DNA of 29,147 nucleotides from a virus: positions 1-29,147 of the IMG/VR virus record IMGVR_UViG_3300022916_000066; one strand, 5' to 3'. Both the position numbers and the translations under genes were made by a program. Below the pieces are notes generated by a model. The model saw only the letters and a list, made by a program, of their open reading frames with translations, was not told the origin of the DNA and made no database searches. Position 1 is the stretch's first letter. Each line of letters starts with the position of its first letter. Positions 25,801-29,147 of this stretch are shown here, piece by piece.

Positions 25801-28800
25801 GAAGAAATCCCCTGCTGAACTCAAAGCTGAGAAGGAAGCCTTTAAACTATCAGGCGAATATAACTCTGAGAAGGAATTCAGAGCTGCAATAAGAGCCTTT
25901 GAGAAGGGAATGAATTACACCCTCGATTATTCTTATCCGACCAATAAAAATGGCAATAATGTGTTTGCTGATATAAAGGGTGATGAGGGAATAATAAAAT
26001 TATGGGGGCCCATAAATACAGAGGGCAATACAAGAGGTATAGAAGTAAGTATCCCCATCGAATTTGAAAACGGGAAAATAATAATATCGGAGGATTTCCA
26101 ATGGACTCACATATTACGGTTTGTAAAGCCTGATAAATTTGAAAGGACCGCAGCACAAGGACTTGGGGGAGCAGAATATGGCGAAAGACGCACGGTAATA
26201 GATGCAAATATAGATGCAAACACTACAGCAAAAGAGTTAGCAGGGATAATAAAAAAGGAAATATCCCCACAGAAGAAAATTGAGAAAAAAGTCTCTGACA
26301 AAGAGCAGGAAACCTACGAATATGAAAAGGCAAAGTGGGATGATCTGATTGCCAGGAATGGCCAGAAAGCGGTTGCCAGGATAACTTCTTATCTTGCAAG
26401 TAAGGCTATTGGTGTACCCGAAGGAGTCACGGCCGAACAGCACCGTAAGGATACCCATTTTACAAAGGCATATAATTACCTGAAAGAGCTGGTAAATAAG
26501 CACAAGGAAGAAGCCCCAAAAAAGCGGATTGAGAAGAAGCAGGGGGCCTATAAATACCGATTAACCCAAAGACCTCCATCTATCGGTACACATCCAGACG
26601 GAAGCATAGGGGATGCGGTAGAGGTGAAAGTTGGGAATAGGACCCACTGGATACTTACTTATCCCAATGTATTATCAGATGAAGTGCTCCGTAAATATGA
26701 GATGGTGCCCGATTATGATAAAAGTATTGAGGGGAATGTATATCAGAGGAGGGGATTATCCCTCAAGGTATTAGAGGTAAAAGATGGGGAGGTATTTGTA
26801 GAATATTTCTATGATGCCAAGGAAAAGACACAGCCCAAAACTCTATCATACCTACAGTTATTCCAGGAGCTAAACAGTGACTTCAAAAAGGTTGTTGAGG
26901 CCCCGGAAGTAGCTCCAAAGAAGAAGATTGAACGTAAAAAGACCGAAGCCCAGGAACCTACCACGGATATCCTGAAGGCCAATAAACTGGAAATAATTGA
27001 GAAAGAATCCAAGAAGGGTAACACCTATTGGGTAGTCACTGGCGAGGGAACATTCCAGCATAAAGACTTAATAAAGAAACTTGGATCCAAAAAATTTAAT
27101 AGATTCCTGAAAGGATGGTTATTCTTCGATGCCAACCCAAAGCAAAAACTTATCAACGAGCTCTCCGGGACTGACGGAGCAACAGTGGAACCAGGAGCTA
27201 AATCAAGCCCTGAAGATACCAGCGATAGCAGAGCTGATACACAAAAAGTGGACAGAGCTGAGAGAGATAGAATTAAAGGAATTCGATCTGAGCAAGATGC
27301 CAGATCCGACGAGAGCAGAATTGCTGACGATTTACAAAAATATGTATCACCAGGTACAATCAGCCTAATAAACAAAGGTAAGGAATTTGGTATTCCTCAA
27401 AAGGTCCTGGATGAACAGATAGAGGATGTCGCATTAATCAATCGAGCATACCAGGCAGGGAAACCTCTTTTCCTCCTGGCCAATGAAGCCGGTACTGGAA
27501 AAACATTTGTACTTGGCGGTGCAATACGGGAACTGAAGGCAGCAGGAGTCAAGGATATAACCTATGTGACGATGAGCCAGGATCTCATTAAGCAGATTAA
27601 AAACGATCTCCAGGAATACGGCATAGATGATATTAATTTTGTTACCTACTCTAAATTAAGCAGTTATTCACCTGACAAGATAGGTGCGATAATATTCGAT
27701 GAATCGCAGAATGTAAAGAATGTGGCAAGCGGAAGAGGGAAAGCAGCCGTAGAGCTTATAAAGGAACACAAACCATTTACAATACATACCTCTGCTACTC
27801 CATTTGAGAACCCGGTAGAAGCTGGATATTTTGAAGCTACAGGCATATTTGATGAGGCCGGTGGATTCCTGGATTGGGCGAAGGCTTATGGTGCAGCCGT
27901 AAGGAAACAGAAATATTATGATTATGCAGCTGGAAAGAAAGTTGTAATAGAAACACCATATTGGGCCGGTGGGCATGTAAAGGATGGCCAGGCAGCCCGG
28001 ACATGGTTCTTCAGACAGGGGATAATGACTCAAAGGCCAATGCAGATCCCCCCTGCTATGGTGGATGTTACCTTCAAAAAGGTGACAGTGGATAAAAAGT
28101 GGGTAGATCTCTATAACAGCATAACTGATGCCCTGGATGATACACAGCATTTATATTCCAAAGAAGGTGAAAACCCTGATCCAATGCTCTTTATGCAGAT
28201 TGGAGCATATAAAACCAATCTACAGAAAAGAATACTTGAGTCATCAAAAGTTGAAGAAGGGATAAAAAGAGCCAAGGAGCATTTATCTGATGGTAAATCA
28301 GTAGTATTATTTGTTGAAACAAAAGCCCAACGGTCCTTTGACGCAGCGGATATATCAGCTATAATGACAAGGTTCAACCAAACCAAGCAAAAGGGCGATA
28401 AACCTCCTTATTCAAAAGTAGTCCATGCAGTAGCCGAGTCTCTGCTTAATGCAGGGATAGATTCATTTACCCTCAATGCAACTGAAGAAATGATAAAAGA
28501 TGGCCTGGGAACTGATAACGTGGGTATCTACACGGGATCCGTTACCAACGCCAAGGCACAGAAGAACCTCCAGGAGTGGAGGGCTCAGAAGAAAAAAGTC
28601 CTGGTTGCGACCATGGCCAAAGGTGGGACCGGATTATCATTACATGATACTGAAGGGGATCGACCTACAGCACAGATAAACATTAACCTCCCATGGAAAG
28701 CTACTGGAGTTGACCAGGTATCAGGCAGGGTGGCCAGGTATGGGATCCAAAGCAAAGCCAATATTGAATGGTTATTTGCCAATAATATAGATTTCGATAA

Positions 28801-29147
28801 ATCCCTATCATCCAAAGTAGGCCGTAGGATGAGTGATATGGGTGCGATTGTTAAGGGTGTAGATTTATCCTCCGCACAGGTACTCTCTGACTTTGACTTT
28901 GAAGATACAAAGATACAGCGAACCGAAGCTGCAAAGAAAGTACAGGCCGGTGAAAAAGAATCAGTTGAAGAGATGTACGACAGAGCCCACAAGATGGAAC
29001 AGCACAGATCAAAGGCTGATGATACAAGCGGTGGATTCTTCCAGACTCCATTACCTGTTTCCCTGGTTATGTCCAGGATATCAGGATTACGGGAAGGCGA
29101 TAGCTTATTAGAACCAAGTGCCGGGCATGGTGCATTACTTAAATTTA
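19841..29147 (+). CDS. Giant polyvalent virion protein: lysozyme-like, SF2 helicase, methyltransferase (3' partial)
   Basis: The frame runs from ATG 19841, one base after the upstream stop, to the window end without a stop: at least 3102 residues. Order of parts: lysozyme-like domain (about 80-155); hydrophobic helices (305-365 and 397-413) followed by EGVEEVLQNYF; a duplicated VTVDAKEVT (609-631); a winged-helix-like segment (647-694); a GrpE-like beta segment (867-935); several small modules joined by KQAK and PKKKIERK linkers (944-2367); a small 'lGxxxfNrflkGW' module (about 2384-2430); an SF2 helicase (2510-3010); and the start of an N6-adenine-type methyltransferase (from 3063). This matches the polyvalent-protein concept (phage and plasmid proteins injected with DNA, such as P1 DarB). 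I infer virion location from gene order and wall-degrading domain. The C-terminus, including MTase catalytic motif, is outside the window. Confidence 0.9.
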   Translation, partial: MPKKPTTFAELLANSTPAVIGNKSLINPLFDPNKAVSLQDFINVYTPPDDNQGFNAADSIVSIYNNIDLSKSISSDTGILELDTATLSKAIATQEGWEAPDSRNRRNHNPGNLKFIGQAGAVEDSDGFAVFGTDEEGWAALENDIQVKKDTANTPSNFYDKYGLTKKTDKPKKITSFQDILDASTPSEIKEPEKDPLEGLYEYEIPIANWRPHEGQPNTVDNILKLEDDSWWEKFSSDFGKSFVTGSAQMQDLAGGAFVYAGLEDFGNDIRANAAVTIKDNYVAGLYKEFEWADLIDSEFWSSKFPAMIPSMVTLIPLSFIGGAGGAALTARLIAGRTMTIGAQKLAVGVGSSVAAAIASRPAESAMEAMGTFNQLIDEGYSNEEAGEAAARTFKSNMLLIGMDAAQYALAMGKLNPLLRNNFMKRIITSRTGNAAKEAVEFTVASTSEGVEEVLQNYFTELGIASAHGDIDPSLLDAIRLSSPEHKEAFALGTIGGVGFQIGGKIAQKLSPGDVNRIIDEQEEAYNEKIFKTEDVRKDGKPGEPASVQYYDSPTIPGNFTVAIYDINGIPLENIPANSHDQAKEFFDAAVENIKAFVPEPGVPGSEEVTVDAKEVTADSKPVTVDAKEVTEQLETIKTEITDALTSEDDIPLSHPSLYNNLVKDREATKRVLDELEAAGQIVVDGKTVKRGEKFAKSPVEQETKKLEKAEDKLQDTDTTGHGIRIGGIKADEMPMLDKMIEQTITDGIEKGRTKVEIHAKINRLLQQSEMYVIESNELGAYIKNRMEDGPEIGNNKQPFGIWRKGETGATDREAHTTGVYNRKLKIIETSDNPIEKLTAINSIKKRMENDGSDTSDISAIIDPIEAELKAQGYEIVDLVGREFDDGMELGDAQFVGDDNLKEGDRIITGVTKAHITLNGKLVQPGDVIITQGYRPLTEEEAGQKQAKEKKDLESRKALKKEMFKDDDPVEKPKPQAKEKDDRIVGDVYVKGIEEIVIQFEGSRAVSSNGDASATIKVIKKDNGKWIQGITMDAHASTLEIQLSLLNEEFNTKTEAILAAIKEIESNLGHRDTPQQKKLQAFKDKFIKDNPPPKPQANINEAEKATGFRIIDKYNDVDEAYNQQKADGYEQVAALWEDGLKDLSDPEDFHGKQIVQFKKDGREVVIVKLKRPPGKRGLYKNRDDKWQKEPVYSYWLQVEKKKSIEKPKLKKQAKAPKEALPEFKIGDKVAYRKPRGKSGGFFEKVHIGSVTSVNTLDGKVDSYVVESEYTLKPGDVSVPAKTQALRDFHKAWEAVPDKKERRDLKETLKAIDDKVKTHYEMFFGDQEEAVALLDALQKGAVSEKDFAIAFSKFFKDDVIPMMEKRLGITGLDNPVTRARAASDINDYINQVLEEDADNTDPGEEEDPELDDAITFFDNIGKEENLFDEAFDDESLGDKDKAGDKGPTEEQKKTSAEDTGKTDTEEGEGKQAVGEEGFRTWYKTQEEAEADAAIMKKEGLAVGSVNQAYNKDDLQWRIYRTQEDTGRLNKEFRAKATAISKKEAGEQAAAQKIKDDVDGFDEGMTPLKRGAVLKALNKDLRIDNKVMSRKEAVKYLLGKGETTSTREEDKIKPMSRRAYNQANNQEQEAHEKKVEQAGKKTVYNIGGYDLGKTAYDYANYLNNLNKPKKKITRKARTVEEVQKEISEVNKQLSQAERKRDQIAERSKAAGQGGLFGAPSDQAGLFGQDDFTDAMKDAKDTIHSLKNKLHDLSSEVEKIGSDETGDLFEKPKKKIERKTDESTVTINGQTLSNKLVSVFESIKGVAKGYLDNSFRKISFGDASSLTDSFRNIYGKDATFKEMFSEFHKIFGSLGIGKGIQEEGGGRSSGITAKDMVNATRHYLDAIAKKEAPKKQTEHPDIGKTVTIPKYRSMAGITVHGYIGKVLEHTPATRSVPYDYFEIEVIGPIPGNKVAIKEEDRVFEPGETTSVRVDSVVLPETESAKKKIVKKKSPAELKAEKEAFKLSGEYNSEKEFRAAIRAFEKGMNYTLDYSYPTNKNGNNVFADIKGDEGIIKLWGPINTEGNTRGIEVSIPIEFENGKIIISEDFQWTHILRFVKPDKFERTAAQGLGGAEYGERRTVIDANIDANTTAKELAGIIKKEISPQKKIEKKVSDKEQETYEYEKAKWDDLIARNGQKAVARITSYLASKAIGVPEGVTAEQHRKDTHFTKAYNYLKELVNKHKEEAPKKRIEKKQGAYKYRLTQRPPSIGTHPDGSIGDAVEVKVGNRTHWILTYPNVLSDEVLRKYEMVPDYDKSIEGNVYQRRGLSLKVLEVKDGEVFVEYFYDAKEKTQPKTLSYLQLFQELNSDFKKVVEAPEVAPKKKIERKKTEAQEPTTDILKANKLEIIEKESKKGNTYWVVTGEGTFQHKDLIKKLGSKKFNRFLKGWLFFDANPKQKLINELSGTDGATVEPGAKSSPEDTSDSRADTQKVDRAERDRIKGIRSEQDARSDESRIADDLQKYVSPGTISLINKGKEFGIPQKVLDEQIEDVALINRAYQAGKPLFLLANEAGTGKTFVLGGAIRELKAAGVKDITYVTMSQDLIKQIKNDLQEYGIDDINFVTYSKLSSYSPDKIGAIIFDESQNVKNVASGRGKAAVELIKEHKPFTIHTSATPFENPVEAGYFEATGIFDEAGGFLDWAKAYGAAVRKQKYYDYAAGKKVVIETPYWAGGHVKDGQAARTWFFRQGIMTQRPMQIPPAMVDVTFKKVTVDKKWVDLYNSITDALDDTQHLYSKEGENPDPMLFMQIGAYKTNLQKRILESSKVEEGIKRAKEHLSDGKSVVLFVETKAQRSFDAADISAIMTRFNQTKQKGDKPPYSKVVHAVAESLLNAGIDSFTLNATEEMIKDGLGTDNVGIYTGSVTNAKAQKNLQEWRAQKKKVLVATMAKGGTGLSLHDTEGDRPTAQININLPWKATGVDQVSGRVARYGIQSKANIEWLFANNIDFDKSLSSKVGRRMSDMGAIVKGVDLSSAQVLSDFDFEDTKIQRTEAAKKVQAGEKESVEEMYDRAHKMEQHRSKADDTSGGFFQTPLPVSLVMSRISGLREGDSLLEPSAGHGALLKF
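20081..20305 (+). other. Lysozyme-like domain of the giant protein
   Basis: Residues 81-155 contain LSKAIATQEGWEAPDSRN, with the likely catalytic Glu at 95, then NHNPGNLKF (NPGN at 109-112) and FAVFGTDEEGWAALENDI. This is the pattern of phage-borne peptidoglycan-cleaving lysozyme/glucosaminidase-like domains. In an ejection protein it would open the cell wall locally to let DNA pass. Catalytic activity is inferred. Confidence 0.8.
20753..21085 (+). other. Hydrophobic, possibly membrane-active region of the giant protein
   Basis: Residues 305-365 are Gly/Ala/Ile-rich (FPAMIPSMVTLIPLSFIGGA and GVGSSVAAAIASRP) and 397-413 hydrophobic again (MLLIGMDAAQYALAMG). Such helices could insert into the cell membrane during DNA entry, as ejection proteins do. 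Confidence 0.5.
21665..21733 (+). repeat. Duplicated nine-residue unit VTVDAKEVT
   Basis: The unit at residues 609-617 (21665-21691) recurs at 623-631 (21707-21733), separated by five residues. The DNA copies differ at several third positions, so the repeat is old or selected at the protein level. Confidence 0.8.
22439..22645 (+). other. GrpE-like beta segment of the giant protein
   Basis: Residues 867-935 read LKAQGYEIVDLVGREFDDG, then GDRIITGVTKAHITLNGKL, then VQPGDVIIT. This follows the order of the GrpE C-terminal beta domain (G-v-x-x-I-d-x-x-G-x-x-F-D, then g-x-V, then G-Y-x-L-n-g-k-x-L-R-P-x-x-V-x-V). A helical part precedes it. The similarity is by eye only; the Arg before Pro is Gln here. 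Confidence 0.35.
22670..23500 (+). repeat. KQAK-type linker repeats in the giant protein
   Basis: Four linkers share the core Q-A-(K/N) preceded by Pro/Lys: QKQAKEK (residue 944), PKPQAKEK (972), PKPQANIN (1092) and LKKQAKAPK (1208). They separate distinct small modules. Confidence 0.65.
24830..26941 (+). repeat. PKKKIERK-type linker repeats in the giant protein
   Basis: Seven related basic linkers occur near residues 1664 (KPKKKITRK), 1767 (KPKKKIERK), 1889 (APKKQTEH), 1981 (AKKKIVKKK), 2143 (PQKKIEKK), 2225 (APKKRIEKK) and 2358 (APKKKIERKK). Spacing is about 80-160 residues, one small domain each. Confidence 0.8.
26990..27130 (+). other. Small beta-alpha module preceding the helicase
   Basis: Residues about 2384-2430 read YWVVTGEGTFQHKDLIKKLG followed by SKKFNRFLKGWLFF. 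The pattern 'T-G-x-T-F-x-h-K-x-x-l-K-x-l-G-x-x-F-N-x-x-L-K-G-W' recurs in plasmid and phage proteins beside helicases and methyltransferases. Function unknown; nucleic-acid contact is likely. Confidence 0.5.
27368..28870 (+). other. SF2 helicase domain of the giant protein
   Basis: Walker A NEAGTGKT lies at residues 2548-2555, motif II DESQ at 2620-2623, motif III SAT at 2651-2653, motif V region ATMAKGGTGLSLHD near 2924, and motif VI QVSGRVARYG at 2959-2968 with the arginine fingers. The layout is that of SNF2/strawberry-notch-like helicases found in DarB-type antirestriction proteins. Confidence 0.88.
29027..29147 (+). other. Start of an N6-adenine-type methyltransferase domain (cut by the window)
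   Basis: After FFQTPLPVSLVMSRI comes LLEPSAGHGALLKF, the S-adenosylmethionine-binding motif I (EPSAGHG at 3091-3097). The preceding 'T-P-x-x-L/V-x-x-M' helix is usual for N6-adenine methyltransferases. The catalytic N/D-P-P-Y/F motif would lie outside the window. Confidence 0.8.

Noticed and set aside
27129-27368. Rightward 79-codon ORF in another frame
   Set aside because: Falls inside the giant gene just before the helicase, in a low-complexity stretch; no independent signal.
19972-29051. Many leftward ORFs of 60-167 codons opposite the giant gene
   Set aside because: All are antisense to one continuous open frame with recognisable domains; none has a ribosome site or a family-like sequence.
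19841-29147. Giant protein as an N4-like virion RNA polymerase
   Set aside because: No RNA polymerase motifs; the motifs seen are lysozyme-like, SF2 helicase and methyltransferase.
1-29147. tRNA genes, CRISPR arrays, insertion sequences, integrase or attachment sites
   Set aside because: I looked for cloverleaf ends, regular direct repeats, transposase or recombinase motifs and terminal repeats and found none.

Overview
This window is a stretch of a tailed double-stranded DNA phage (or prophage) genome. It holds the virion morphogenesis block plus a short flanking region of small accessory genes. A packaging module (small and large terminase), a portal, a scaffold, a major capsid protein and a set of tail-adaptor, tail-hub and internal virion proteins follow in one long rightward, tightly packed run. 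I see no tape measure, tail tube or sheath gene, and an adaptor, a beta-propeller hub and internal proteins are present, so a short-tailed (podovirus-like) particle is most likely. The phage carries its own GroES-type co-chaperonin, so the host should be a bacterium with GroEL. DNA is moderately AT-rich, with frequent AGG/AGA (Arg) and ATA (Ile) codons. Ribosome binding sites are GGAGG-like. No host gene, tRNA, integrase or CRISPR array is seen, so the host cannot be named.

Layout. (1) Positions 1-1360: four small rightward genes with stop/start overlaps (one cut by the window edge), ending with a 44-residue ribbon-helix-helix protein, then a perfect palindrome, a 4-codon mini-ORF with a strong Shine-Dalgarno sequence, and a bidirectional terminator. 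(2) Positions 1459-1650: one small leftward gene. (3) Positions 1746-7573: a zinc-ribbon protein, TerS, TerL, a one-helix membrane protein, portal, then a small cluster (two-helix membrane protein, zinc ribbon, basic protein) and GroES. (4) Positions 7583-19839: a structured intergenic RNA, a pre-scaffold protein, scaffold, major capsid protein, decoration-like protein, further virion proteins, tail-hub pieces, adaptor and two internal virion proteins. Two RNA hairpins separate the highly expressed capsid genes. (5) Positions 19841 to the end: a single uninterrupted frame of at least 3102 codons with no stop in the window. It encodes a giant multi-domain protein: a lysozyme-like domain, membrane-active hydrophobic helices, many small alpha/beta modules joined by repeated Lys-rich linkers, an SF2 helicase, and the start of an N6-adenine-type methyltransferase.

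How it fits together. TerS/TerL package DNA through the portal into a scaffolded capsid; GroES probably adapts host GroEL to fold a virion protein. The adaptor, propeller hub and internal proteins close the head and deliver DNA. The giant protein looks like a DarB-like 'polyvalent' protein that would be carried in the particle and enter the cell with the DNA, opening the wall first and then protecting or remodelling DNA.

The most unusual points are: the giant protein and its repeated linkers; a segment in it resembling the beta domain of GrpE; a tail hub that appears to be divided over three genes with extra domains inserted; mutually exclusive RNA hairpins before the scaffold operon; a hairpin that buries a ribosome binding site; and a strong excess of the hexamer GGATCC.
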